Assembly (NCBI RefSeq): GCF_022317005.1
Contig: NZ_CP081006.1
Coordinates: 992,001 to 1,056,000, forward strand
From: Mycobacterium sp. IDR2000157661
GTDB lineage: Bacteria > Actinomycetota > Actinomycetes > Mycobacteriales > Mycobacteriaceae
Direction of reading: 5' to 3'
Length of the DNA: 64,000 nucleotides
This document shows positions 50,353 to 58,944 of the stretch, piece after piece. The translations under genes were made by a program, and so were the position numbers. How positions within the stretch are numbered: the stretch's first letter is position 1; each line of letters opens with the position of its first letter. Under the pieces are notes generated by a model, which saw only the letters and a program-made list of their open reading frames with translations, had not been told where the DNA came from and ran no database searches.

Positions 50353-50736
50353 ATGCAGCTACCGCAATGGCTGGCGCGCTTCAACAGGCACGTCACCAAT
50401 CCGATCCAGCGCCTGTGGGCGGGATGGGCGCCCACGATGGGCATCCTCGAGCACGTGGGCCGTCGGTCGGGCCGGCCTTACCGGACGCCGTTGACGGTGT
50501 TCCCGACCCGCGACGGGGTGGCCATCCTGCTGACCTACGGCCCGGACCGCGACTGGTTGAAGAACCTCAGCGCGGCCGGTGCGGGCCGGGTGACGCGCTA
50601 CGGCAGGACGTTCGGGGTCCGGGACCCGCGGGTGGTTCCCAAGCGCGAGGCGGCGACGTCGGTGACGGGCTGGATGCGGCCGCTGTTCGCGGTGCTGCCG
50701 TTCGACCAGGCGTTGCTGCTGACCCGCGCCGAGTGA
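50353..50736 (+). CDS. Ddn-like F420-dependent nitroreductase family protein (divergent partner)
   Basis: A 127-aa split-barrel protein with MQLPQWLARFNRHVTNPIQ at its start, then VGRRSGRPYRTPLTVFPT, TYGPDRDWLKNLSAAG and a C-terminal LPFDQALLLTR. GTG at 50341 and ATG at 50344 are alternative starts. Its N-terminus is nearly back to back with the leftward paralogue, so both promoters must overlap. Confidence 0.8.
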   Translation: MQLPQWLARFNRHVTNPIQRLWAGWAPTMGILEHVGRRSGRPYRTPLTVFPTRDGVAILLTYGPDRDWLKNLSAAGAGRVTRYGRTFGVRDPRVVPKREAATSVTGWMRPLFAVLPFDQALLLTRAE

Positions 50737-50748
50737 CGGCGGGGCGAT

Positions 50749-52107
50749 TCAGTCGCGGCGCTGCAGGCGGGCGCGGATGGGGCCCTTGGCGACCGTTGTG
50801 AACGGCACGTCGCACTCGAAGACGTCGTCGATCGAGCGGACCTTCATGGCCCGCACGATGGTCGCCAGGGCCAGCGTGGTCTCCAGCCGGGCGAAGTGCT
50901 CACCGATGCACGGCCGGCCACCGCCGAGGAAGGGCAGGAACTGCCAGCGGTTGCGGTTGCTGACGTTCTCCGGGCTGAAGCGGTCCGGATCGAACTTCAT
51001 CGGCTCGGGCCACAGCGCCGGGTCGTGGTGCAGTCCGTAGAGGCCGACCGCGACCAGGGTGCCTGCCTCGATGCGGTAGCCGCCGACCGCGATGTCCTGG
51101 GTGGCCAGCCGGGCGACACCGGCGGCCGGCGGGCACAGCCGCAACGACTCGTGCAGCACCTGCGCCGTGTACCCGAGCTGTGGCACGTCGTCGGGGGTGA
51201 GTTCCCGCGCGCCGATCGCGGCGGCCTCGGCGGCGACCCGGTCCTGAGCGTCGGGGTGGTGCCCGAGCACCCACAGCGAGTAGGTCAGCGCCGTCGCCGT
51301 GGTGTCATGGCCGGCGAGCATGAAGATCAACAGGTCGTTGGAGATGTCCTCGTCCGAGATCGGCTGACCGGTTTCCGGGTCGGTCGCTGCGATCAGCGCC
51401 TGCACCAGCGGTGCGTCGCGCTGCGGATCCTCGCGGCAGGCGCGCACCATCTCATCGGTGATCGTCTTCATCGCCTCGACCGCGGCCCGCGCCCGGCGGC
51501 GGGCCCGGGTGGGGAACCATCGCGGCGCCCGCACCGGGCGCAGCGCACGGTCGGCGGTGTAGGACGACGCCACGTGCATGCAGGTGGCGATGGTGTCGGC
51601 CCGTTCGTTGAGGTCGACGCCGAGGACCGACTTGCCCAGGGACTGCATCGCGACCCGGCGGCACTCCACGTCGAGGTCCACCTCGCCGCCGCGGGGCCAA
51701 CGGTCGACGAAGGCCTGGGCCGCCCCGGACATGTGGCCGCCGAAGTTGCGGACGTTGTGCTTGGTGAACACCGGTTGCAGCGCGCGCTTACGGGGCCGCC
51801 ACTGTTCGTTGGGCAGTACGAACAGGCTGTCGCCGGCCATGTCGCGCACCTCGTCGTGGTAGACGCAGCGCTCGGAGGATGCATCGGAGCGGCCGAGGAC
51901 GTCTCGCATGCCGTCGGGCGACATCACCGCGACGAGAGGAGGAAACAGTCTCTTGGGCCCGAACTGGATGCGGGTGACCGGGCCGCCGGCGTCGCGGATC
52001 ACGTCCTGGCCGGTGTCGAGCCTGCGCACCAATTTGACCAGTTGCCACAGCGGCAGCGGGTTCTTCGGCGCCAGCGGCAGCGACCGGACGTCGACCGTGG
52101 TGGTCAT
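50749..52107 (-). CDS. cytochrome P450
   Basis: A 452-aa P450 monooxygenase. The I-helix oxygen motif is LAGHDTTATAL near residue 250, ExxR is in LHESLRLCPPA near 310, and the haem-Cys loop is FLPFLGGGRPCIGEHFA near 395-411. ATG at 52107 gives MTTTVDVRSLPLAPKNPLPL; the longer frame adds 12 unneeded residues. Redox partners are not adjacent. Substrate unknown; the family in mycobacteria often handles lipids. Confidence 0.92.
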   Translation of the reverse strand: MTTTVDVRSLPLAPKNPLPLWQLVKLVRRLDTGQDVIRDAGGPVTRIQFGPKRLFPPLVAVMSPDGMRDVLGRSDASSERCVYHDEVRDMAGDSLFVLPNEQWRPRKRALQPVFTKHNVRNFGGHMSGAAQAFVDRWPRGGEVDLDVECRRVAMQSLGKSVLGVDLNERADTIATCMHVASSYTADRALRPVRAPRWFPTRARRRARAAVEAMKTITDEMVRACREDPQRDAPLVQALIAATDPETGQPISDEDISNDLLIFMLAGHDTTATALTYSLWVLGHHPDAQDRVAAEAAAIGARELTPDDVPQLGYTAQVLHESLRLCPPAAGVARLATQDIAVGGYRIEAGTLVAVGLYGLHHDPALWPEPMKFDPDRFSPENVSNRNRWQFLPFLGGGRPCIGEHFARLETTLALATIVRAMKVRSIDDVFECDVPFTTVAKGPIRARLQRRD

Positions 52108-52144
52108 GCCATCGATCATCACTCGCGCCGGACCCGCGGACAAG

Positions 52145-52630
52145 TCACGTCGACGACCAAGTGAGGGGCGCCCCTTTGCCTTTCGTCATCACCGTGCCGG
52201 GCATGACGCGCATCCGGTAGGGCGCCAGGCGCAGGACGGCGAACTGATCCGATGTCGGCCCGTCGCTCCACATCGGGATGATGCGTGGGTCGTAACCGAC
52301 GGGTTCGGGCGCATCGGTGAACTTGTCCCACACCATTTCTCGGGTTTCCACGTCCAGGTACCACTCGACGAGGCACTCGGCGCTGCAGGTGTCGTGGCTG
52401 GTGGTCCAGTAGCTCACCGACACCTCAGGGTGCGCGGCGAGGTGGCTTCTCTTCAACCGGGTGGGCACCGTGGCGATCCAGCCGAACAGATCGGTGCCGT
52501 CCCATTCCCAGATGGGGTGCAGGATGCGGCTGCGGGGCCGGCCATTGGGGTCGACGGTGGCCACCGAGGCCCACACGATGGAGTGGGCCATCTCGACGAA
52601 GGCGGGCGCGATCTGCTCCAGCGAGGTCAC
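52145..52630 (-). CDS. pyridoxamine 5'-phosphate oxidase family protein
   Basis: A 161-aa split-barrel protein. It has SIVWASVATVDPNGRPRSRILHPIW near the start, and VSVSYWTTSHDTCSAECLVEWY. FMN or F420 could be the cofactor. GTG at 52630. It lies upstream of the P450 with 37 nt between, so it may be co-transcribed. Confidence 0.82.
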   Translation of the reverse strand: MTSLEQIAPAFVEMAHSIVWASVATVDPNGRPRSRILHPIWEWDGTDLFGWIATVPTRLKRSHLAAHPEVSVSYWTTSHDTCSAECLVEWYLDVETREMVWDKFTDAPEPVGYDPRIIPMWSDGPTSDQFAVLRLAPYRMRVMPGTVMTKGKGAPLTWSST

Positions 52631-52639
52631 GCCGGAACT

Positions 52640-53062
52640 CTACGCGGGGTTGTTGGCCTCGTCGTTGGACTCGTCGTTCGCGGTGTCGCTCGACTCGTCG
52701 CTCGAGGCGTCGCCCGAGTCGTCGCCCGAGGCGTCGCTCGAGGCGTTGCCCGAGTCGTCGCTCGAGGCGTTGCCCGAGTCGTCGCCGAATTTGGGCTTGC
52801 CGTCGTCGTCGATCCAGTCGTTGACCGCAGTACCTGCCACCGCGCCGCCGGTGCCCGGCATCTTGATCGTCGGACGTTCCTCCTCGTAGGACGAGAAGTA
52901 CTCCTTGGCCTTCTCCCGATGCTCGTCGGTGATCTCGGGCTTCTCGGTCGTGGGTGGCGTTTCCCGCTCGCTGGTCACATTGTGCTGTTCGTCGGTCTCC
53001 GGTTCGGCTTTCCGCTGCTCTTCGGCCAGCCGCTCGTCGGCGTCGTTCTTCTCGGTGCTCAT
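52640..53062 (-). CDS. very acidic Ser/Asp-rich low-complexity protein
   Basis: A 140-aa protein with no Cys, no signal and no membrane helix. Residues 1-90 are Glu/Lys/Arg-rich and probably helical; a short GTGGAVAGTAVNDWIDDDGKPKFG bridge follows; residues 95-140 are repeats built from SGNASSD, SGDASSD and ESSDTAND. Two 24-bp DNA units at 52737-52784 are exactly tandem. Function unknown; composition is that of an intrinsically disordered protein. Confidence 0.65.
   Translation of the reverse strand: MSTEKNDADERLAEEQRKAEPETDEQHNVTSERETPPTTEKPEITDEHREKAKEYFSSYEEERPTIKMPGTGGAVAGTAVNDWIDDDGKPKFGDDSGNASSDDSGNASSDASGDDSGDASSDESSDTANDESNDEANNPA
52737..52784 (-). repeat. tandem 24-bp units in the acidic protein gene
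   Basis: CTCGAGGCGTTGCCCGAGTCGTCG occurs at 52737-52760 and 52761-52784 without mismatch; degenerate copies extend left to about 52680. The unit is eight codons, so copy changes stay in frame. Confidence 0.85.
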
Positions 53063-53107
53063 GGGTAGATAACTGCCCGCAGGTGTGATTTATCAAACAG
53101 AGGGTGG

Positions 53108-53707
53108 CTAAGCAGTCGGCACCGCGCGCAGGGCTGCGGGCAGGCTCGGCAGGAAGTGCTGTCGGGCGAAGGCGCGGATGTCCTCGGCCGTCTCCAGGGG
53201 ATGGACGCTGGGCAGCAGCAGGACCATCGCCGCATAACGCAGGATCGTGTCGGCCAGTTCGGCCACCGCAGGCTCGCCTATCCGCTGGGCGAAGCCGGGG
53301 GGGAAGATCTCGTGAAGCGCCTCGGCCATCCGGGTGATCGCCGCTTCGTAGTGACGGCGCGCCAGCTCGAGCAGCAGGGCCGGCTCGTCGGACACCATCC
53401 GGTACAGCACCCGGTGCCGCCGGAACTTGAGGATCGAGAGGGTGAACGCCTCGACGTAGTAGTTCGCTTGCGGCCCGGCGCGTTTCACTTCGTCGGCGAT
53501 GTCGGCGAACAGGGCGATGTTCTCCCGCTCGATCACCGCCGCGACCAGCTCGTCACGGTTGGCGAACCGTCGGTAGATGGTGGTCCGGCTGACGCCCGCC
53601 CGGCGTGCGACGTCGTCGAGCGCCACCCGGTGAAAGCCTTGACGGTCGAACTCGATGACGGCGGCGTCCAGGATGGCCTGTACTGCGGCGTCAGGCTGCT
53701 CGGGCAT
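53108..53707 (-). CDS. TetR-family transcriptional regulator
   Basis: A 199-aa regulator. The HTH covers ~28-50 ([21 protein letters not shown]) and the rest is helical, ending [17 protein letters not shown] at 53707 ([10 protein letters not shown]) is used; one five codons earlier is possible. The gene overlaps the end of the MpaB-family oxygenase gene by 17 nt and is expected to repress it. Confidence 0.88.
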   Translation of the reverse strand: MPEQPDAAVQAILDAAVIEFDRQGFHRVALDDVARRAGVSRTTIYRRFANRDELVAAVIERENIALFADIADEVKRAGPQANYYVEAFTLSILKFRRHRVLYRMVSDEPALLLELARRHYEAAITRMAEALHEIFPPGFAQRIGEPAVAELADTILRYAAMVLLLPSVHPLETAEDIRAFARQHFLPSLPAALRAVPTA

Positions 53708-54563
53708 AGCCCTTTTGCGCATAACCGTTGTACCGCAAACTCATTGGCAGGCGGTCCCACATCCAGTTCACCGGCCGAGACCGCCACAACGCGGCGAACC
53801 GCTGATAGCGCCGCTCCTGACGAGGGCTCCACGGCAGGCCCAGCAGGTCACGGGCGCGCGGAGGTAACCCGCCGGTGGTCAGGAACGCCGCGAGCGGGTT
53901 GAACGCCGGCGCGATCAGCCGCCACGCCCACCCGGGCACGCCCTTGGGGCGCGGAAAACCCTTGGTGACGTAGCCGACGCCGTACTTCGCGGTGGGATGG
54001 GCGACGACGATCTCGTCGAGCATCCGGTCCCAGTACCGCTCGAAGTCGTCGTAGTCGGCCGGCATCGGACGGTCGCTCACGCCGTAGCGGCGGTACCACG
54101 TCTTGGACTCGAGGTAGATCTGCTCCTTCTCCTCGCGGCTCAGCCGCTTGACGAACGTGTCGGCGAAATAGAGCACCTGCTCGACGAACGTCGCGTGCGC
54201 CCAGTAGTAGGTTTCGGGGTCCAGCGCGTGATACCGAGACACCTGGCCATCCGAGTGGGTCATCTCGCCCTTGATCCCGGTGTGGAAGTCACGCACCTGG
54301 GTGCCCGGATGGTCGTCGTCGGCGCCATAGACGGTGTTGAAGATGGGCGGCAGCGAGCGCTTCACCCGCGCCGCCGTGTCATCGAAGAACACCGAGTGGT
54401 CGAGCACGCCCTGGCCGAGTTCGGCCAGCATGTTCTGCAGCACCGCGGGCCGCGGCCCGATCAGGTACATGCGGTTGTCGCCGAAGTAGCGCCAGACCAG
54501 CGACTGCGGTCCCAGCGGCAGCGCGTCGTCCAGCTGTTCGGTCGGGTTGGCCAACTCGGTCAT
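53691..54563 (-). CDS. MpaB-family oxygenase-like protein (DUF2236)
   Basis: A 290-aa protein of the DUF2236 family, related to latex-clearing and MpaB oxygenases that bind b-type haem. [22 protein letters not shown] and [19 protein letters not shown] carry the conserved His residues; RYYDR-like positions are seen in [13 protein letters not shown]. The ATG at 54563 gives [11 protein letters not shown]. An imperfect palindrome overlaps its promoter (54564-54580), a probable TetR site. Reaction in mycobacteria unknown. Confidence 0.85.
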   Translation of the reverse strand: MTELANPTEQLDDALPLGPQSLVWRYFGDNRMYLIGPRPAVLQNMLAELGQGVLDHSVFFDDTAARVKRSLPPIFNTVYGADDDHPGTQVRDFHTGIKGEMTHSDGQVSRYHALDPETYYWAHATFVEQVLYFADTFVKRLSREEKEQIYLESKTWYRRYGVSDRPMPADYDDFERYWDRMLDEIVVAHPTAKYGVGYVTKGFPRPKGVPGWAWRLIAPAFNPLAAFLTTGGLPPRARDLLGLPWSPRQERRYQRFAALWRSRPVNWMWDRLPMSLRYNGYAQKGYARAA

Positions 54564-54564
54564 G

Positions 54565-54579
54565 TGAAACAGTGTTACA
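54565..54579. promoter_or_regulatory. imperfect palindrome at the DUF2236 promoter
   Basis: GTGAAACAGTGTTAC (read on the plus strand) pairs at 10 of 15 positions with its reverse complement. On the gene's strand, AACACT is 7 nt before the ATG. It is a candidate operator for the TetR protein encoded at 53108-53707. Confidence 0.4.
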
Positions 54580-54635
54580 AATTCTGCACTTTGTACCAAG
54601 GGCTTGTGAGCGGCCTCACGCGTCGCGCCGAGCCG

Positions 54636-54872
54636 TCAGCGGCGCCGCAGCCGTCCGACACCCAGTACCACCAGCACACCGGCCACGGTGACCAGCAGCA
54701 ACGCCAAGCCGACCAGCGGCGCGCCGTACTCCACCGAGGTGGTCGACGGTTCACCCTCCAGCGGCGGCGGCACCGGCACCGTCGTGGTCGCCGCGAGCCA
54801 GGCCAGCGCGGCGCCGGCGGCGGCCATCGCGGCGAGCGTCAGTTCGACCGCTGCGCGGGCTCGAGTCCTCAC
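54636..54872 (-). CDS. small two-helix membrane protein
   Basis: A 78-aa protein with helices AAVELTLAAMAAAGAALAWLA and GAPLVGLALLLVTVAGVLVVLGV, separated by a Pro/Thr/Ser linker. GTG at 54872 overlaps the DUF3093-like gene stop (GTGA), so it ends a series running from hemA. Function unknown. Confidence 0.68.
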   Translation of the reverse strand: MRTRARAAVELTLAAMAAAGAALAWLAATTTVPVPPPLEGEPSTTSVEYGAPLVGLALLLVTVAGVLVVLGVGRLRRR

Positions 54873-55360
54873 GGAGCCGGGTCCGGAGGGATGCGCTCCT
54901 CGAGGACCTGGGTGAGGATGGCGCGCAGCTGCCGATGCTTGCGCGCCCACGCCTGCGCCGAGCGGTCGTGGGTCAGCTTGAGGCCGATGCCGGTGCGGCC
55001 ACGCGGCACACCGACGAGTTCACCGAGCGCGCGCGCCGACTGCCATTTCGGCTCCTCCTTGCCCGCAGCCTCGGGGTAGATCCGCACGATCTCGTCGGTG
55101 CGGATGGTTTCGGCGCCCTGGCGCAGATGATCGGGCGTCAACTCGACGGAGGTGTGGATCCGCGCCGCCTTGACCTGAATCGCGAGGAAGCCCGAGACCA
55201 GAACCAGGAAGATCGTCGGCACCAGCCACTGGAAGCCGTACCCCGCCGACGCCTGGATCAGCGCCATCGCCACCGCGGCTCCCGGGCCTGCGAGGACCCA
55301 CAGCCAGCTCGCGCCCTGCTCGTAGAACAGCACGGGAGGCGAAACGCCGTTCTCGGTCAC
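54869..55360 (-). CDS. DUF3093-like two-helix membrane protein
   Basis: A 163-aa protein with VLFYEQGASWLWVLAGPGAAVAMALI and FQWLVPTIFLVLVSGFLAIQV as membrane segments, followed by IHTSVELTPDHLRQGAETIRTDEI and a C-terminal HRQLRAILTQVLEERI. DUF3093 proteins are actinobacterial. GTG at 55360 overlaps the preceding stop. Function unknown. Confidence 0.75.
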   Translation of the reverse strand: MTENGVSPPVLFYEQGASWLWVLAGPGAAVAMALIQASAGYGFQWLVPTIFLVLVSGFLAIQVKAARIHTSVELTPDHLRQGAETIRTDEIVRIYPEAAGKEEPKWQSARALGELVGVPRGRTGIGLKLTHDRSAQAWARKHRQLRAILTQVLEERIPPDPAP

Positions 55361-55803
55361 GGCACCTCCTCCGGCTTCACTGCGAACCACGAGCGGGCCG
55401 CAGGCTGGACGATGACCAGGACGCCGATCAGGAGCGGCAACAGCGCAGCCAGCGTGACGAGTTGTGCCACTCCCAATACGACGGCGAAGACGCCGACGAC
55501 CAGCACGGCCGCCAGCGCGAGGCCAACGGTGGCCCGATAGAACCGGGCGTCGCCGCGGCGTGCGCGACCCGCGACGAACGCCAGCGCCCCCCCGACCAGC
55601 ACGGAAATCAGGCCCGCACCGCGGTACAGCGTCAGATATTGCCGCAAGTCCTCATCGGTGACCGACGACGCGACAGCCGACCGGGCGTCGTCGAAGTCGG
55701 CGGCAGAAGCCATGAGGCCGCCGATGATGAGAAGCACTGCGCTGGTGAGGATGATCCAGAAAGCAACCTCGACGACACGCGGGCGCGGCGGTGGGGCGGT
55801 CAT
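55357..55803 (-). CDS. four-helix membrane protein
   Basis: A 148-aa protein. Hydrophobic helices: EVAFWIILTSAVLLIIGGLM, LISVLVGGALAFVAG, VGLALAAVLVVGVFAVVLGV and VTLAALLPLLIGVLVIV. Loop with TDEDLRQYLTLYRG lies between the first two. It follows the 139-aa membrane gene by 12 nt and precedes DUF3093. No named family recognised. Confidence 0.7.
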   Translation of the reverse strand: MTAPPPRPRVVEVAFWIILTSAVLLIIGGLMASAADFDDARSAVASSVTDEDLRQYLTLYRGAGLISVLVGGALAFVAGRARRGDARFYRATVGLALAAVLVVGVFAVVLGVAQLVTLAALLPLLIGVLVIVQPAARSWFAVKPEEVP

Positions 55804-55815
55804 GGTCGGGTCAGC

Positions 55816-56235
55816 CTAACGCGTGAAGTAGGCGTGAGCGTCCTTGCGGTGCAGCAGAAACACCCCGCCGACGATGAGCACGGAACCCAGAATCGCGGTG
55901 ACCGCATAGGCGAGCGCGACGGCCGCCGACCGCTCGACGCTGAACAGGTTGGTCACCACATACACCACCGACGCGAGCCCGCCGCCGGTCAGCACGGTCC
56001 TGGCCCACCGGTAGCCGTGGCGCATCAGGATCATAAAGGTCAGGACGACGGCCGCCAGCACCGCCACTATCACCAGCGATGCGGCCAGCAGCGGACCGGC
56101 CAGGTCCTGCTCGCGGGAGAACAACACGTCGATGATGTGGCCGGTGACCAGCAAGGGAAGCGCCACCACCCACAGCCAGAACCCGGTGTCGACGTCCTCC
56201 GGGCGGCCCTCGGGCTCGGCCGGCAAGGTGCTCAC
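55816..56235 (-). CDS. four-helix membrane protein next to hemB
   Basis: A 139-aa protein with FWLWVVALPLLVTGHIIDVLF, LLAASLVIVAVLAAVVLTFMILM, LTGGGLASVVYVVTNLF and VALAYAVTAILGSVLIVGGVFLL. A GTG at 56235 that overlaps the hemB stop (GTGA) is preferred over an earlier TTG. It is part of the hem operon by coupling, but there is no known haem function. Confidence 0.7.
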   Translation of the reverse strand: MSTLPAEPEGRPEDVDTGFWLWVVALPLLVTGHIIDVLFSREQDLAGPLLAASLVIVAVLAAVVLTFMILMRHGYRWARTVLTGGGLASVVYVVTNLFSVERSAAVALAYAVTAILGSVLIVGGVFLLHRKDAHAYFTR

Positions 56236-57212
56236 GCCAGCCAACCGGCGACGTCGGCCGCCCAGTACGTCAGCACGATGTCGGCGCCGGCGCGCCGGAT
56301 GCCGGTCAGCGTCTCCAGCACGACGGCCCGACGGTCGATCCAGCCGTTGGCCGCCGCGGCGCTGATCATCGAGTACTCACCGGACACCTGGTAGGCAGCC
56401 ACCGGGACAGGCGACAGGTCAGCCGCGGCGCGCACGATGTCGAGGTAGCCCATCGCGGGCTTGACCATGACGATGTCGGCGCCCTCGTCGATGTCGAGTT
56501 CGATCTCGTGCACCGCTTCCCGCGCGTTACCCGGATCCTGTTGGTAGGTGCGACGATCGCCGCAGAGGCTGGAGGCCACCGCCTCCCGGAACGGACCGTA
56601 GAAGCCGGAGGCGAACTTGGCCGCGTAGGCCAGGATCACGGTGTCGGTGTGGCCGGCGGCGTCCAGTCCGTCGCGGATCGCGGCGACCTGGCCGTCCATC
56701 ATCCCGCTCGGGCTGACCACGTGTGCACCCGAATCTGCCTGTGCGACAGCCAGTTCCACGTAGCGCTTGGTGGTGAGGTCGTTGTCGACCCGGCCCGACC
56801 CGTCGACGATCCCGCAGTGGCCGTGGTCGGTGAACTCGTCGAGGCAGGTGTCGGCCATCAGCACCGTGTCCGCACCGACGTCGGACGCCAGATCGCGCAG
56901 CGCGGCGTTGAGGATGCCGTCCTCGGCCACCCCGATCGAGCCGGTGGCGTCCTTGTCCTCGTCGCGCGGCACGCCGAACAGCATGAGGCCGCCGACGCCC
57001 GCCGAGACGGCCTCGGCCGCGGCCCGGCGCAGCGAGTCGCGGGTGTGCTGCACGACTCCGGGCATGGAGGAGATGGGGCGCGGTTCCGCCAAGCCGTCGG
57101 CGACGAACATCGGCAGCACCAGATGCCGCGGCTCCAAGGAGGTCTGCGCGACGAGTCGGCGCAGCGCCGGCGTCGACCGCAGTCGACGGGGTCGGTGTCG
57201 TGGGAATGACAC
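56232..57212 (-). CDS. hemB: delta-aminolevulinate dehydratase (porphobilinogen synthase) HemB
   Basis: A 326-aa TIM-barrel enzyme joining two 5-aminolevulinate molecules. The Cys-rich metal segment reads DTCLDEFTDHGHCG: two of the three zinc-type Cys remain and one is Asp. The two Schiff-base lysines are in LAYAAKFASGFYGPFREA and VMVKPAMGYLD. GTG at 57212 gives VSFPRHRPRRLRSTPALRR, as in M. tuberculosis apart from the first residues. It follows hemD by 16 nt. Confidence 0.95.
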   Translation of the reverse strand: MSFPRHRPRRLRSTPALRRLVAQTSLEPRHLVLPMFVADGLAEPRPISSMPGVVQHTRDSLRRAAAEAVSAGVGGLMLFGVPRDEDKDATGSIGVAEDGILNAALRDLASDVGADTVLMADTCLDEFTDHGHCGIVDGSGRVDNDLTTKRYVELAVAQADSGAHVVSPSGMMDGQVAAIRDGLDAAGHTDTVILAYAAKFASGFYGPFREAVASSLCGDRRTYQQDPGNAREAVHEIELDIDEGADIVMVKPAMGYLDIVRAAADLSPVPVAAYQVSGEYSMISAAAANGWIDRRAVVLETLTGIRRAGADIVLTYWAADVAGWLA

Positions 57213-57228
57213 GGCAGGCCGCCCTCCC

Positions 57229-58938
57229 CTAGCGGCGGCGGCTCTTCTTGCGCGGCGGCGGCAGCGCACCTTCGGCCCGCAGCCGGGCCGCGTGCTCGGC
57301 CAGCGCCTCCACCAACGGCCCCACGGCCGCCACCTCCGGCTGCACGTCCACCCTCAGCCCGAACTCGGCTGCGGTTTCAGCGGTTTTCGGCCCGATGCAC
57401 GCGACGATGGTCCGTGCGTGCGGCTTACCCGCGATGCCGACCAGGTTGCGGACGGTCGAGCTGGAGGTGAAGCAGACCGCGTCGAAGCCGCCGGTCTTGA
57501 TCATCTCGCGGGTGTGGGCAGGCGGCGGCGCGGCGCGGACCGTGCGGTACGCCGTGACATCCTCGATCTCCCAGCCCCGTTCGCGCAGACCCTCGGCCAG
57601 CGTCTCGGTCGCGATGTCGGCACGCGGCAGCAGCACCCGGTTCACCGGGTCGAAAACGTCGTCGTAAGGCGGGAATTCGTCGAGCAGGCCGAGCGAGGAC
57701 TGCTCCCCGGTCGGCACCAGTTCGGGGTTGATGCCGAATGCCCGGACCCGGTCGGCGGTGGCCTGACCCACGCAGGCGATCTTCACACCGGAGAAGGCCC
57801 GCGCGTCGAGACCGAACTCGTTGAACTTCTCCCACACCGCGCGCACCGCGTTGGTGGAGGTGAACACCACCCACTGGAAGCGGCCGTCGACCAGACCCTT
57901 GACCGCGCGTTCCATCTGGGCGGGGCTGCGCGGCGGCTCGACGGCGATGGTCGGCACCTCGATCGGCAGGGCGCCGTGCGACACCAGCTTGTCGCTCATC
58001 TCGCCGGCCTGGTCCTTGGTGCGCGGCACCAGCACGGTCCAGCCGTACAGCGCGCGGCTCTCCCACCAGTTCAGCTTGGCGCGGTTGGCGACGGTCTTGC
58101 CGATGGTCACCACCAGCGTGCCCGCCTGCGCTCCTGCGCCCGCCGGGGAGGCGGCGACCGGTTCGCCGCCGACGGGCCTGTCGAGGACCGCCTTGTCCAA
58201 CAGGCCGACCAGCGTCGTCTCGACCGAACGCTGCTGGCACGTGGTGCCGTTCGCAGTGACCACGACGGGCGTGGTGTCGGTCAGCCCGTACTCGATCAAC
58301 GTGCGCGCCGCGTCGGGCAGATGCGTCGCGGTCGCGTGCAGGATCAGCGGGCCGGGTGCGGCGGCCAACGCGGCCCAGTCGACGTCCGGGTCGCGGACGT
58401 CGGCCACGGTGTGCGCCGAGCCCAGCGGCAGGCCCGCATAGGTGGGCACCGCGGTGGTGTCGGGCAGACCCGGCACGATCTCGAAGTTCAGGTGCGTCCT
58501 CGCCAACGCGTTCACCTCGGTGATCACCGCGTCGACCGACAGCGGGTCGCCTGCGACCAGCCGGACCACGTCGACACCGGTGCGCGCCTCGGTGGCCAGC
58601 ATCTTGGCGACCTCGGCCGGATCACCGACCGCAGAACGGATGTCGGGCCCGCCCGAGATCGTCGGCGCCTGCTGCCCGGTGGCATCGGCGGGTTGGCCCA
58701 CAGCCGGCGTGGCCGGCTCGGGCTCGGGTCCCGACGGCGCCGGCAGCTCGGAACCCACCAGCGCCAGCACCGGTTCCGGCACGTCCGGATCGGTGAACAC
58801 CAGGGCAGCGTGGGCCAGCACGGTACGGGCTCGCGTCGTCAGCAGGCCGGGGTCCCCCGGCCCCGAACCCACGAACGTGATGCGGCCCGGCTTGGACTTG
58901 CGCCCTCGCCCGGTCACTTGCCGAGTCATGTCAGTCAC
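57229..58938 (-). CDS. hemD: uroporphyrinogen-III C-methyltransferase/synthase fusion (HemD)
   Basis: A 569-aa two-domain protein, as in M. tuberculosis Rv0511. Residues ~10-280 are a SUMT/CobA-like domain (VGSGPGDPGLLTTRAR; DVVRLVAGDPLSVDAVI). Residues ~310-560 are uroporphyrinogen-III synthase (GWTVLVPRTKDQAGEMS; VFTSTNAVRAVWE; CFTSSSTVRNLVG). The end PPPRKKSRRR is strongly basic. ATG at 58938; another lies three codons on. It stands between hemC and hemB. Confidence 0.94.
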   Translation of the reverse strand: MTDMTRQVTGRGRKSKPGRITFVGSGPGDPGLLTTRARTVLAHAALVFTDPDVPEPVLALVGSELPAPSGPEPEPATPAVGQPADATGQQAPTISGGPDIRSAVGDPAEVAKMLATEARTGVDVVRLVAGDPLSVDAVITEVNALARTHLNFEIVPGLPDTTAVPTYAGLPLGSAHTVADVRDPDVDWAALAAAPGPLILHATATHLPDAARTLIEYGLTDTTPVVVTANGTTCQQRSVETTLVGLLDKAVLDRPVGGEPVAASPAGAGAQAGTLVVTIGKTVANRAKLNWWESRALYGWTVLVPRTKDQAGEMSDKLVSHGALPIEVPTIAVEPPRSPAQMERAVKGLVDGRFQWVVFTSTNAVRAVWEKFNEFGLDARAFSGVKIACVGQATADRVRAFGINPELVPTGEQSSLGLLDEFPPYDDVFDPVNRVLLPRADIATETLAEGLRERGWEIEDVTAYRTVRAAPPPAHTREMIKTGGFDAVCFTSSSTVRNLVGIAGKPHARTIVACIGPKTAETAAEFGLRVDVQPEVAAVGPLVEALAEHAARLRAEGALPPPRKKSRRR

Positions 58939-58944
58939 TCCGCT

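Noticed and set aside
54564..54585. Second KstR site before the MpaB-family gene
   Set aside because: The AAC and GTT halves are spaced by three bases rather than two, so it does not meet the KstR consensus.
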